DNA of 64,000 nucleotides from Apoderus coryli (GCA_911728435.2 OU452202.1:15355135-15419134), one strand, 5' to 3'; shown: positions 47,001 through 62,000, counted from the first letter of the stretch. Program-made: numbers and translations. Notes: generated by a model from the letters alone, not told the origin.

Positions 47001-50000
47001 TATTGCTATTCATGATTTTTGGTTATTTTGCAAAATATCAGTCACTTATGAACGTATAATACTACTACTAAGACCATACTTACCATGTTTTAAAATCGTA
47101 TTAAAATAAGACCTGTTTGGAAGACTCTTCTGATGCTTCAACTCTTTAGTAACACAACTCCTTTTATCATCGTTTGCGGTAACCGATTTATTACTATTAG
47201 CCTCATCAACTCTGTTTGTGACTTCAGTAGAAGGCACAGCCAATATATGTCGAAAAACTTTTCTTCTTTCACTTACAAACACCAACCTCAAACTGTTACT
47301 TTTCTCCACCATTTCAAGCATATTTTTTGCCCATATCCATTTCTTATTAACCGAATCAACTAGTCCTTGTGCAGGAGTGATTTTCCCTGCAATTACTAAA
47401 GAACTAAATACACCAAGAGCATTTAATTCATCATTATCCATTCTACTCTTGATTTGGTCCAAATGATAGGAAGCCACATGTGATGTTTGAAACAAGGTGT
47501 TTAAGTAAGGCTTTAAAACTGGTGCTAAATACTTCTTGTGTAAACTTATGGCTTTGTATAACCATTTTAGTATGACTTTGACTAAATCCAAATCATCTTC
47601 TAATTTCAACTTATGGATTTGCGTATCTTTGCGTATGATGTCTATAAGTTTTATTGTGTATGTATTGTAGTTTTGTCTAAATTTTATTTTATTTTTAATT
47701 TGATTTTTGTTGTATGTTACCACTTTTGTTTGTAGGTATTGGTTGTAAGCTTGGTCCATTATTGTAGTTACGATGTAGATTAGGTCTTCTGTAACATCTT
47801 CCTGGGTATGAGAGATGTTGAATTCATTAGTTGGAAGAATATCATTGGACTAGAAAAGACGTAACGAAAAATTGTATCTAAAATATGCCTCACTTCAATT
47901 AATTTTATTGTACTAATGCTAGATGGGGGAGGTATCATTAAAGTGGAGTTATAACATAATATCGATGCACTTTTGCCAAACTAACGTAAGTGACATTTTT
48001 GACAAAACTCGTTTTTTTCAGTAACGTAAAGCTTGTATTGTTTACAAAGCACTGCCAAAGTATAGTAAGCGTACAATTTCATTTTAACCATTTTTTTTAG
48101 AATTTTTTAAAACGTCTGTCCACATTTTTTGTAGACATTCCCGTACAAAGAGACGCAACTCCAATACCATAATACGGTAAGGTAACTTTTTTGCCGCCAT
48201 AATAATGTAAGTCTCAGCCAGTTTCTGCGACTTACGTCAAGTTCTTGCAGTTAGTGTTTGGCTTACGACATTCACAGAATAGTGGTACAGGTGAAAAATA
48301 ATTATTATTATTGACTTTAGGCAAATATTATTATTATAATATTACAATTAATCTTTGCTTTAGGTAAGTAAAAATGACCAAAAACCTCTTTTGTAAGTAG
48401 AATTCACAAATATTAATGTATTACATTCGTACAACGTAGCAATAAAATCCTATTTTGAATATTATTTTAATTTTGTAGAATGTGACTTTCCTATGTATAC
48501 GATTTCTATAAAACATGAAGAGGTAAATGAAAGAAATAAGATTGTGTTTCACTGAAATTTTTTAGAAACGTTTTCAACAAAAACTTTAACCTTGGTTTGC
48601 ACTCACCTAAAAAGTGTTCAATGAGTGAGGTACTAAAAGATAAAGAATTTCAAAAAACAAAACAGTTTGTTCTAGTTTTGATTTGAGAGTTCTGAATACC
48701 TACATGTTATTGTACTATTCTAGAAAATATTCATTTCATAATGAAAGCATAATATACGAAACACCATCGCAAAGTGGATACTACTTTTTAGGGATGAATC
48801 CAATGGCAATCGTGGATGCAATGAAATAGTATACCATAATTTATACTTATTTAAAAATATTAGATGATATAGATCTTAGACATCTTATTTTGTACTGCGA
48901 CAGTTGTGCTGGACAAAATAAGAATAGAGCCATATTGGTCATGCTTCACACATTTCTGCAGCCATCTAAAAATTTTGAAACCATCAGAATTGTATTGCCC
49001 GTGGATTCGGTACATGCAATTATAGAAAGATTTGTTAAAAATAAAGTTATATGGAGCACTATTATTGGGAATTCCCGGGTAAACCCTAGGTCACATACAG
49101 TAGTAAAGCTTGGACACTCTGAGTTCAGTTCAGAAATTGGAAGAAGCTAGGGGATGAACAACTATTGCTTACAAAAATCTGACTGCAAATTGATAGCGTA
49201 AGTCAAGCTTTTAAAAGGTTCATCACAAGTCGCAGTCAAATATAGCTGTACCAGAACTGCTGATTATCATTTGTAATTCAAGTTGAACTACAATAAATGT
49301 GGTAAGTTGATATATTTCACACAAATAAACCTTTTACATACGGTTATTTAATAAATTTCAACAAACATAGGATTAAAAATAGGCTGGTTGCCTCAAAGTG
49401 TTTTTCTTGGTTTAAGTCGAAAGCGGCAAGAATAGGCCATCACTAAACCGGAAAAAATGTATAAAAGAAAGCGTCCAATATTCCATTAAAAAAAAAGGAT
49501 TTGGAGAAACTCTGTAATATTATGAACGTTATTCCTGCCAGATTTCACAGAGAGTTCTTAGATTTATCGTGTAAGTCATCTGTCAGAGGCGAGTTACCAG
49601 AGACTGATGCAGAAGATGCTCCGAATATAGTTTATTTTTGTATTTCTTTTTTTATTTAGCAATTCTAATATTTGACCACATAGCACTATATGATTTATTT
49701 TTTATTGTAATAAAAGATAATTTTAAATTCTTTCCAAAGTACTTTAAGTGCCATAATTTTCCGCCAAAGTGTAGTTAAGTTACACTTTTAATTATGGTGT
49801 AGGGGTTCTGTGAACCAGTAAAGTAATGTAAGTATCATTTAACCACTAAAAGTATAGAAATCCCTAAAAAAACACCTTTTTTTATTTTCGATATACCTCA
49901 GAGAAGTGCCCAGGTAAATTTTATACATTTTTCATTAGTTTATCGTGGATCGATAAAAACCACGTTTTTCCGAAAAATTGGTTTTGGTCACTTACGTTAG

Positions 50001-53000
50001 TTTGGCAAAAATGCATCGATATGGCATAGAAATAAATGAAAGTCTCGTCTCACATCCTTAAAATAATCATTATTATTTGTGTATACAACAAAATCTAAGG
50101 TTTAACTTCCCTTTAGAAAAATTATTTTGCACAATAATAACTTTAAAACAGAATATAAAAAAATAATATTGACCAGCATATATTAACAAACGAACGTCAA
50201 TCAACCATTTAAATTTGAGCAGTAAACCATTGACGATTACCACATTTGAAGTTGAAACGTATATGGCTTTATAGTTTTAATAGGATTGAACCTTTCCATC
50301 CTTGACAGAATCACGGCCGCTGTCAGGGCACTGTAATTTGGCAATAAATGCAAAAAAGGGAAAGAACTACTACTTTCTCTGTTGAGCAAAATTATATTGC
50401 TTGAAAATTCACCAGAACCAACTTTTGTCATAAAAATGAACGAACCGATCTATTTTTATTATCCATATTCTTTTATTACATTACAAATTTTTATACTTTC
50501 TGTCCAAGATAAAAATGGGATAAGCATTGGAATCTTGGAAACGGTAGGAGTTGCAATGTCGGTTAAATTAGGGAAAACTTTAGCCATTTTCTATTCTATT
50601 ATATTATTCTTTATTCTGAAAACGTCATTTTTGACATAAAATATCAAATATTTCAAAAACGGCTGGCGATAGGTATAACACATTATGCAGAAAATATGTT
50701 TAGAATTTCAAGGAGAATTCAAAAAAAGTAAAATTTATATAGGGTCGTATTTGAAATAAAGAAGTTGATAGTCATTTCCGGTGTAACCGGAAGTACTAGA
50801 TTCTTGAAAATATTTTAGCCCAATTAGTCCCGTCGACCTACGGACTACACCTGATTTTCAGATTGCTCCACAGTGTAGTTTCTCCATAATCGATCGAATC
50901 TCTTCCCGGTGGGACACCCGGTATGTATGTGTAAAAATACACTGTTTTGTCACTGATGATGGCATATAGACCCTCAAAACATGTATTACGAAGTAATAAT
51001 AAGTAGTTATATTTAAAGTTTTATGGAGGTTACGAATTTTTTGTTTATTTTTCATTAACCTTGAAAATGTACTATTTCTTCAAAACTAATCTTTGTCAAT
51101 GTTGATACTGAAATGCTATTATTGTGTTGTTCCCGTATTTTGGCTTTTTATTTATTCTCAAATAAATTTCCGACATCGTGAAAAACTTCTCAAACAATCG
51201 AGATTTCAGAAGGGATATAACTGCACAACTGCACTGTTGGATATTACTGACGATATTTTGCGAGATCTTGACAATGGTAGAATGACAGCGTTAATTTTAA
51301 TTGATTACACCAAATGATTTGACAACATCAATCATTAAATTTTATTAGCAATTTTAAAGTATAGTGGATTTTCGTCGTTTGATAGCTATTTGAGTGACCG
51401 CTACCAATACGTTGAGACTAACAACGGCATCTCGGCTTCCGGCAGGATTTTCTCAGGAGTACCTCAGGACTCCATCTTAGGGCCCCTATTGTTCTCATTG
51501 TATACTATGACACTCCCCTCGAGTCTTCAATATTGTGACAGTTATATGTATGCTGATGATAGTCAGATAAGATACACTTCCAGTTTATGACGTCATAAAT
51601 GCTAATAGTAAAAACAAAGATTAATGTACACAATTACTGACAAAGCCAGAAATTTAGGTCTAGAGCTAGATTCCGAGTTGCCCTTTTGTGAACACATTTC
51701 TAAATGTATATCCAAGTCATATGCCTCTCTAAAAATGTTATATCCTGATCGACATGTACTTTCTACTGAGCTGAAAACTAGACTTACTATTGCTCTGGTT
51801 CTTAGTGCTTTTAATTTATGCTAAACACACATTTGAATTAAGTGTAGAGTAGGACTTCCATTTATCTTTGCTTTACTAATAATTATCAATCTTTGCAAGA
51901 AACCAACCTGTAACAAATGCTGTTTAATTTTCAACATATTTTTCAATATTATTCCGACGTATTCCAACTGCCTGGTAGTATATTGATTGTGGATCACATC
52001 ATTACGACTCTTCGTTCCCACAAAGCAAAATCGTCTACTTTTGGTCTGGGTAATTGGCACCAATCCGTTAAGCATATCTTTCCATTTCGTTAAAAGCAAC
52101 ATTTCGCTGTCTTGAGAACGAAATATCTTATCCATTAATGGATCGCCTAGCAAAATGAAAAATAGGTATGTAGTTAAATGGAGAATATTAATTTGTAATG
52201 TAAACGTATCATTTCTCATCACGTTTTTAAATACTCTAAATAAGTGTTGATAACGTACCAATCATTACATTTAAGGAGTCATCAAAAAACCTCATCATAT
52301 AGTTTTTGATAATGTTAGCCTCCAAAGCAAAATCATCATCAGATAAATGTCCTGGATTTATCAGTAGATTTGCTTTTTTAAAAAAGTAATTTGGTTGTTT
52401 CTCCGACAACAGTTTACTCAGCACTTTATCCAGAATTTTGAGCACTTGTACGGATAAGTATATCGGTGACCAACTCAACATATCTGTTATTGGATTGATA
52501 GATTCTTCTTCGAGTTCTTCAAACAGTATGGTCATTAATATGTATTTATTTAAAATTTTATAAGAAATCTGAAATAAAAAAAGAAATGCGGTATAGGTAT
52601 TCTAACTAAAATTAAATTCAACAAACATTTGGGGATGACAGTAATGATAATTAGTAATTTTGCTAAGTTATAGGTTGATTATCGATATCAGCCAAAATTT
52701 TTGTTTCGAAAATAATAATAAATCATCTGTTAGATGGCGTTTCTCGGGTTTCACTGTAAATAATTTTGACTACTAATTTTGGGACAGCCAGAATAATAAT
52801 TTACCTACCTGATTTCTTCCAATATTCCGAAAAGTTTCAATATCATCTAAAATCTGAAACAGCATATCTAAAACTGCTCGGACGGTACTATTAGGACCAT
52901 AGTGGTTTAAAAGATGATTTTCTGCAGCTGGTAAACGCATTTGCCATGCTGTAGATTGTACTCCGTAACCAACAAGGAACATGCCCTAGAAATAAAAACT

Positions 53001-56000
53001 AATAGAAATAACTGTTAATTAAAACCGCATGTTTGGTCTTCCTTCTTAAAGAAAAAATTCTGGATATCTTCTATCCATTTGTATACTTCCAATATTTTGA
53101 ACCACATATGGGTTAGAATATAGATATACCTGAAAAATTATACTCAATACAAGTATCGTATTGTTATATTAGAACTATAATATTCTGAATTAATTTTTTT
53201 TCAAGTTTATCATTATTCTTAGTGTCTTCTAATGGTCTGTAAATCTTATTTTTAAGTATTTGATATTTGATGGGATATAAAGGTGTATTTTTAATGCAAA
53301 ACTAACTAAAACTAAACTATATTGTACCTATATTAACTTGGTCTAAATGGTTATCAACTAAAGGTCAATCTTTGTTCATTGAATATTAGTTTTTAAAATA
53401 AATCCTTAAAAATCTAGTAAGTATTATCATATAATTTAAGTGCAAATATATTCTTAAACTTCAAGAGCAATACTATTTTATCAATAATATTTTATTATTA
53501 CATAAAGAGGATCATTGTTTTGAAACCAAGTATGTTTTAGGTCATTCAATAAGTGCGTAGAATGACACATAGATGGCGTTACTAGAATTTTTTCCACATG
53601 ATTTTTATTTAGTACAAACCTTCAAACGACACGTGTATAAATTTGACAGCAATCTGACTATTGATTCGTGAGTTATAACATTTTGTGTGAAGCAACTTTT
53701 GTTATTGAAAAAAAAAATGGAAAAAAGTGAATTTCGAGTTTTGATAAAGCAGTGCTTTTTGATGAAAAAAAATACAGTGGAAACTAAACAATGGCTTGAT
53801 AAACATTATCCGAACTCTGCTCCATCGACACAAATGGTAGAGAAGTGGATTGCTGAATTTTAACATGGTCGTACGAGCACAAATGATGCAGAGCGCAGTG
53901 GACGCCCAAATGAGGCTGTTATTCCAGAAAACGTCAAATAAATTCACAAATTGGTTATGAACTATAGCAAATTGAAGGTGCACGAGCTAGCTAACATTGT
54001 AAAGATATCAGATGGTAGTGGTTTTACCATTTTACATGAACATTTGGGTATGCGAAGCTCTGTGCAAATTGGGCGCCGCGTGAGCTCACTGTCGACCAAA
54101 AACAACAACGAATTGATGCTTCAGAGGAGTGTTTGCACCTGTTACGCCGCAATAAAATGGAATTATATCGTCGATATGTGACAATGGATGAAACATGGCT
54201 CTACTATTACACACCAGAATCCAAAAGACAGTCAGCTGAGTGGGCAGCAATCGACGAACCAAATCCAAAGCGAGCAAAGACGCAACAGTCGGCCGGTAAG
54301 CTGATGGCGTCTGTATTTTGGGATGCGAACGGAATAATATTCATCGACACACCTCCAAAAAGGAACCACCATCAACAGCGACTATTACTATGCACTTTTG
54401 TATCGATTGAAGGCTGAAATCGCAAAGAAACGGCCACATTTGCATTAATTCTTCTATCAAGAATAACTTTACTTGAGGAATTTCGAAACTAAACTACTCT
54501 TGAATATAGATTATCGCACTGGGTATAAGCAAAGATTAATCTACACAATAGATAGTCAGCCCAATGCATTAAAATCAGAACATCTCTAAGTATGCCTGCC
54601 ACTACGTGGCGTAGACTAGCGTGTAAAGCATAGAGCAGTATTGTCACAGCCAGAAACCGTTTTGTAGTTTATTAATATCAAAAACAAAACGCAACGTATA
54701 ACAATTATTTAGATCATTTGCAACAGATATGCACCGGCAATGCTGTATTGTCAGAGAGAGAAATTGATGAAATTCTGTATTAATCTGGAGGGGATACGCA
54801 GGGAGGGTAGAAAAAAAAACAAGCGAATGTGGTGTGTGTCGTGCTGTTGCCAATTCGTCGGTAAAAGAAACACACAGGGTGATTTATTACAAGTACAGTA
54901 TTGAAATAAAAGCCTAATCTCTATGAATTAAATTTAATATAATAATATTTAATCCATGTCATACATGTTTCAAGACTAGACCAGTCCCATGATCAGTGGC
55001 GAACAATCGTTAAATGAAAAGCTTTTAGATAGAAACATACTTTTGACTAAATATTTCACGTAGACAATGTGGCAAAGATGTAACAAGATTGTTGTAGATC
55101 TTATAATACCTATAATAAAAAAATTATCAGTGCTACCTATATTATATTAGGTATACCTATTATAATAGTCTGTCTCTTCATCAGGTATAAGTTCCACTTT
55201 ATCGGTTTAGGTACTTAAATTTTACTTCTTTTTAATGTTTCTTCGGGTAAATAATAAGTTCGGTAGGAATAGGGCTTTGGGTATGAAACAAAAAAGATAG
55301 AAAATAGAAATTTGATATAGGGGTAGTTCTAAGCATTTACAAGTTTGTGACGTGTAGCGATTTTCGATGCCGCCCCCGGAGGTATACATGAGGGCGGCGC
55401 AATGCCGTTTTAAATATCTCGTATCGCTTTCTTGGAAAATAAAAAATTGTAACTGATAACTGAAACTTAGTACTTAATACGTGGGCGTAAGAGGTAAGGT
55501 CACTTCACAGGTCTCTATTAATGAAAGAAAGTTAACATTTTGAGCATCTGCGTAAAATTAAATGTATCCGTTTGGTGGGTAGTTTTAATTACAATAAGTC
55601 GGTGCCAAGCCCAAGCCCGAAACAAAATAAATCTATATTTACCTACTACCTATTTGGCTTGGTACCGACTATTATGTGCATTGTTGTCTTTTGAATGATA
55701 TTTGTATTTTGTTATTTTTCGTATTTTTTATTAGTTCTTTTGACAGCTCTGGTGTCATCAATACACCTGTATCCCGAATTGCACCAAATTGCGATGCTAT
55801 TGAACAAGCATATAATCCTAAATATAATATTATTTTTGAACTACCTGTATCTCGAAAACCAAGCCGTAGCGGACCCATGTACATATGAAATTTGTATCTT
55901 AAAATTAGTCAAAGAATCACCCTTTAAAGTTTGTACAAGTACTTATGCAACACCCTGTATACATAGATACTTTGATTTGCAATTTGCAAATCTGTCAAAC

Positions 56001-59000
56001 TAGGTAATGCTGTTTTTTTTTATTTACTTTCAAATATGGTGTTATGTAATTGTATTCAAATTAAATGTTTGGGGATGATATTTACGAGTTTTATTTTTTT
56101 ATATAGAGAAACTGTTATTCAGTTTTTAAGGATCAATCTGAAGCAGACGATTGTACTTGTTAAAACATGAAAAAAGTTATTGTCGTGATACTTTTAACAC
56201 CCTGTTGGTGGGTTTTTAAAGCTTTTTACGAAACGTGTTAACAATACAATCTACATAAATCGTTAGTTTTTTAAAGTTTTATGATCATTGCACAAAAACC
56301 AATATTAGGGAGACTGTAAGTTTTTTTTCAATTCGGCGTTGCAGAATTTGAACCTAATTGTGATAATTGTGTTATTTTACTAGTATAGATATTTTTGAGT
56401 AAATTAATTCGGTTATAATCGATGAGTAGAATCTTTGGAGTAAAATACATTTCACAAAAACCCTGAACCATATTTCTCAATAGATTTAAATTTTCATTAA
56501 AAACAGATTAAAAATTCTAATTTTTTACATCCTGCATTTCGAAACCGTATTTTTTTAAATAATTATTGTCATGCTGGAAATTTCAAACCTTATTTACTTC
56601 AGCAACTTGTAAAAAGCACAGCCTTTTTAATATTAACATTTCTTAAAATCGATATTACGCGATAACGATGACTTTCTATCAATATCACAGAAGGATACAT
56701 TTATTACGTATATAATTTGTTAGATTTTACATCTCCGAATTGAAACACACGCAAAAAATGTGCATAAAAAAGTTAGGGTAGCATTTCACGCCTGTATGCC
56801 CCTTTAATTTACCCGCCTCTGAGATTTATTTTTTCATAATGTTAACGACAAGTTGAATCTGCTGTTTGAGTTTGATCCTTAAAACTGAATCAGGTAATAA
56901 CCGGAAGTCCTATCTATAACGCCAAATTTCGTTAATTTAAATATAACTTTTTGATGCATTCTTATATCCGAAATTTAAAATTAAATGACTAAAATAATAT
57001 TATTTTAGTCATTTAAAATTATTGTCTAAAACATTTAATAAACCAGCCCTGTATATTTATACTATTATAGTAATTTCTTTTATTTTCGTCCATACACATT
57101 AATCTTTGCGTAGATAGGTATACGTATACCATATAATTTTAAACAAAAAACACTGCTGCACAGTAGTACATATATGATACCTATAATATAAAAACAAACT
57201 CCCACCTCGTAGGGGAAAGTATACTCGTCCTTGTCTAACATTGCCCATATGATTATTTTATTTCAACACAATACATATAACGCCATCTACAATTTCCATA
57301 ATTTCCATGGTTGCATGTTTTTCTAATAGATGTAGCTCGTGTCGAGACAGTTTCAATTTTTGTTTTATTTCCCATATACGCTGAATATCTATTGTGTAGA
57401 TTAATCTTTGGTATAAGTGAAGATTTTTTTTCCGTGTAGATAACGTTTACTATCATGCATATTATGCTGATGATACACAATTATTACACTACTGTCTATT
57501 TGAGGAAAGTGAAGAGATAAGATTTATTTGAAGCAAATAATTTGAAACTAAACACAACAAAAACTAAAATTTTATTCTGCAAATGGAAGTTTTATTATTT
57601 AGAAACAAGTACTTAGTTCGACGGGGCCAATTCGGCTAAAATGTTTCCAAGAATCTAGTACTTCCTTATTTGAAATACGACCCTATATAAACTATTTTTT
57701 TTGGTTGGAATCTAGGTACTTGGGATTATAAATGTAGTTCATGTATAATATGTTATACCTATGTCCAGCCGTTTTCGAAATATTTGAAATTTTATGTCAA
57801 AAATGACTTTTGCAGATTAAAGAATAATTACAATTTTTATTACATGTAAGCTTTAATAACTTAATTTTTTGGAATATCCTAGTTATAGACCTACTTTAGG
57901 CGCCTATGTATATTTTTATAATAAATATTAATACTAATATTTAGGAAAAAATAATCAAATTGAAAAGTGTTTATATTTTTTTGCATCAAAAATAAGGGCA
58001 AGTTTATGAAGGATGTCTATTCCAAAAATTTATAGTTTTCAAAATATTGACAATTTTACATTTTTCTATTACAATAGGACTTTTGATTTTAGTTGGCCAT
58101 GATGGCTTTAGAAAATACATAAATATGACACTTGTCACAAATAATCAACAATTATGACAATTGTAGACCGAGAAGAGCTATTCTCGGATTGTAGATACTA
58201 ATTAGTAGAAAACTTTTGGCAGTTCTAACAATCAATCAAATTTTGTCATTTTGTGGCATATGAAACAAATTCACCCAATCATGTCAACATTACACTGATA
58301 ATTGCATTCAGTGCAATTATCAATCACTCTGACAACACTGAAGAGAAATGTTAGAAATAGAACATATTGTAGAAGAGTTGTATTATTGTAATAGAATTGT
58401 TGTTGTCAATTTTGAAGGCAGTTCAAAAATAAATAGTTAGAAATGGTGTTTTATAGTAATTCTTAATAGTTAATAGAGTATAAAATACAGTCCACATAGT
58501 TAGAAAACAACGTTAACAACATTTTAAAAAATTTTCCACCGAATATCCCTCGGACATTGACAAATGCCTTATAATTTTATGACAAGTTTCTCAAGATCGT
58601 TGCTTGGTAACAGCCCTCAGCCTTCGGAACGAGCTTTCGATTGTCATAAAATTATCTCGTCTATTATCAATATCCTAGGGATATTATTACTGATAACAAT
58701 CATGGCGTGACATATAAATTATACTAACGAAGACTATCTAAATTAGCTTATTATTAATGGAGAAGAATGTGACAGAATGATAACAAGAATGTGTGACACA
58801 TTTGCTGCCAGATACCCAGGAAAACACAAACCATCACCTAATGTTGTTAAACTAATAGTACCTACATAATTTCAAAGGCGAAGAATTTGATGAACTAATA
58901 ATGAATAACTATTTTCATCTTCACTATATATTATTACAATAGATGTCAACCACGTTTGCAATTATATTTTTATTTTTCTTAACAATGCAAGGTTTTTGAA

Positions 59001-62000
59001 GAAAAAAATATATAAAAGTCTCCAAATTTTAAAATTTTAAATGGCAACCCCCAATTTTTAAAAAAAATTACATAAAAAATAAGAGGAACTTTATGTAGTT
59101 TATAGTTTTCAAAATATTTACAATTTTACATTTTTGCATTACAATAGTGATAGAGCTTTGAAATTCAATTGATTTTAGTTGGTCATGATGGCTTTAGAAA
59201 ACAAATAAATGTGACACTTGGTCAAAAATAATCAACAATTTGAGTCAACAATCTATTCGGCGGGCAGCACCTGGACACAGTTTAAAATAATATACAGTTA
59301 CTTCACCGCGTGTCGGCACGTTTGATGCTCAAGTCTATAAAGCAATTCGCCGCGCTTATAATTATAGTATATATAGTAGCGGGCCAGAAATGTGGCGGGG
59401 AATGCGACGAGTCGATGCCGTTTTTAGCGTCTACTGACCCTTCTTGTCTATAGTTATTATTCGATGACCTGGCCAAGTAATTTTAAGACGTGGAAAGTGT
59501 TTAGAAATGCAAGGTCAAAATTTTGAACATTTGTTAAAGTAATTTTTTTATGAGTTAACCTTAGATAAGTTTGTATCATACTAATTGTAAATATTTTGAA
59601 AACTATAACATTTTGTAATAGACATCCTACCATAAACTTGCTCTTATTTTTTATGTAAAAAAATGTAAAAATTGGGGGTTGCCATTAAAAAATTTTCTAA
59701 TATGCTTCTATACTTTTTTTTTCCAAATACCCTGTATAAATATAATCCTTGTATGTATATAATATACAAGGATATAATTGCAAACATGGATGACATCTAG
59801 CGTAATAATATATGAATTAGTGAAGATGTTAAATATTCATCTAATATAGTAGCAAGTAAAGCTTGCATAACTAGTTAATAGATGGCGCAATTAAGGGAAG
59901 AGTCATACAGTGACTATGTAAAGTCACTAAAGCACTAAATTATTCTATTATAGATGTTTTATTACTTTCCCGCACAGGGAAAAAAAATGGAGATCAACCA
60001 TTTTGAAGTTCCCTGAGATGATTAAGACCATTTCCAGATGGAAGTCTGTCTGTCTGTGGGTGTGTATGTGTGTCGGTATGTATTCTTCCACGATAGCGCC
60101 CAAACGCTTGCACCAATTGAGCTAAATTTTGGTATATGAGTTTGGGGGAGTCCTAAGATGAACCCATTAGTTTTTGGTGGAAATCGCTTAAGCCCTGTGA
60201 TAAGGATGGACACAACCGCTAAATTTTCAACTAGTGGTAGGGGTCGAGTGATACATCATTTTAAAGCATTTTTTATCTGCTTTACAGCGATAGGTCAGTT
60301 TTGATATTTGCCTCCATAATTCTCGAGAAAATTGCGTTTAAAATTTCCGCCAGTTAGGTGTTGGAGCGTATCTTATTACAATTAAAATACAATATTTTCA
60401 AAGACAGTACTGTGGCGTCATTGATAGAGCGTTCGCTCCGCATGCGGAAGGTTATGGGTTCGAATCCCAGCTCTGGCAATATTTTTTTTTTATTTTTGAA
60501 TAAAGTAGTTAGTTTGAAACGATCTCACCGGTTTTGAACTTCGGGTCAGAAACCTGCCACTCAAAATCATCTACAACAAAACGTTGTTCACAAACTACAC
60601 TAAGTAGAAGCACAGGTACAAAAGTTGATGATGCTGAATTGCAGTAATCCACTTTAAGCGCAATGTAGTTTATCAGATTTCGGGAATCAAAAAACATGAA
60701 CTCTAACACCTTTCGCGTGATTTCCTTTGCAATTTACCACGCAACAACGATACGGCATTTTAAAAACAAAATAATAATTATACTCACGGAAGTATAATAA
60801 TATGATATCAATTCCATATTAAAAAATCAATACCATAACCAAAGATTAATGTACATTAATATTTGCCATAACAACGGCGGACTCTCAAAATTTTCAAAAA
60901 TAATTCAATTTATTTAAATACAACGCCATGGACATGAACCGGTTTGTCGAGCGCACAGTATAATAAATAATACAATATTCTGACTTTCCGCTTGCGAGCC
61001 GTCCTGCGCATATCGTCGCGCATGCCGCCATTATGGGTTAAAACGTCACAATAATCGCATTGACGTAGATAGATACCGTTCACTCCTGTGTTCAATATAT
61101 AGTTCATTGTCGGCGTGTACGAGATAAATAAATATTGTGTTTGTAATCTAATTCTGTGTTTTTGGTATAGTGTTCGTGAGAATTAAAAGGATTTTATTTT
61201 TATTAACGTATCTTATGATTAATACAATGAACAATCACGGAGGACATGTGTGTGCTGCAAAAAGTTGTCCCAATAAGCGGTACACTTGCTCTAAACATTT
61301 TTTTCGCTTCCCCAGGTGAGTAATAATTAAAAATAAAGATTAATACTAGACACAAATATTTCTGAAATTGACAGCGATATTATTATGTACTTAAATATTT
61401 TTACAAAAATGAAAATACAGTACTGTGGTTAGAAACCGAAAACTATAATTATTCTTAGTCAGGACCTGACTTGTAACCCAAAATGGCGGCGTCATACTTC
61501 ACAGTTTATTTCAAAGTGCCAACGTGGAGTCGGAATGCTGTACTTATTAATGCTGTGTCGAGAGTATTAACTACCTGGCATAGAGAGTAGGCACAATATT
61601 ATCATACAAAATGATTTGACGCTGGACTGTGACGTCAATACAAATTTTCGAAGCAAGAACCGTGTCCTAGTACAATAGACGTTATTGTTTTAAGTGTTTC
61701 CAGAACAAAAAAACCGACATTAATTAACACAAATTATATTAAAATTATATCACAATACAAATACAATTTTATTACATATCAAACACAGAAACTAAAGCTA
61801 ACTCAGGTTTGTCGTATCCCAAGTTTTCAGGAAAATCACAACCGAGTTCTGCCACAGTCGGTGCAACTTCTTGAACAATATATGGCCATATTTCATTAAC
61901 CTTATTGCCACACTTATCATACACCATTTCTAGGAACCTTACTGTCAAAGCGTAGTCATTTAGTCTCCTACATGCATGCAACGCTGAAATCACCAGAGAA

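Noticed and set aside
60405..60478. Functional tRNA gene
   Set aside because: The B box is perfect, but the acceptor stem cannot pair and the anticodon loop lacks T33. The same segment recurs as part of repeat R1.
60509..60709. A further exon of the large minus-strand gene
   Set aside because: Reading the region in its other frame shows the start of a THAP domain, so this frame is the second half of a frameshifted THAP exon. It also lacks a polypyrimidine acceptor.
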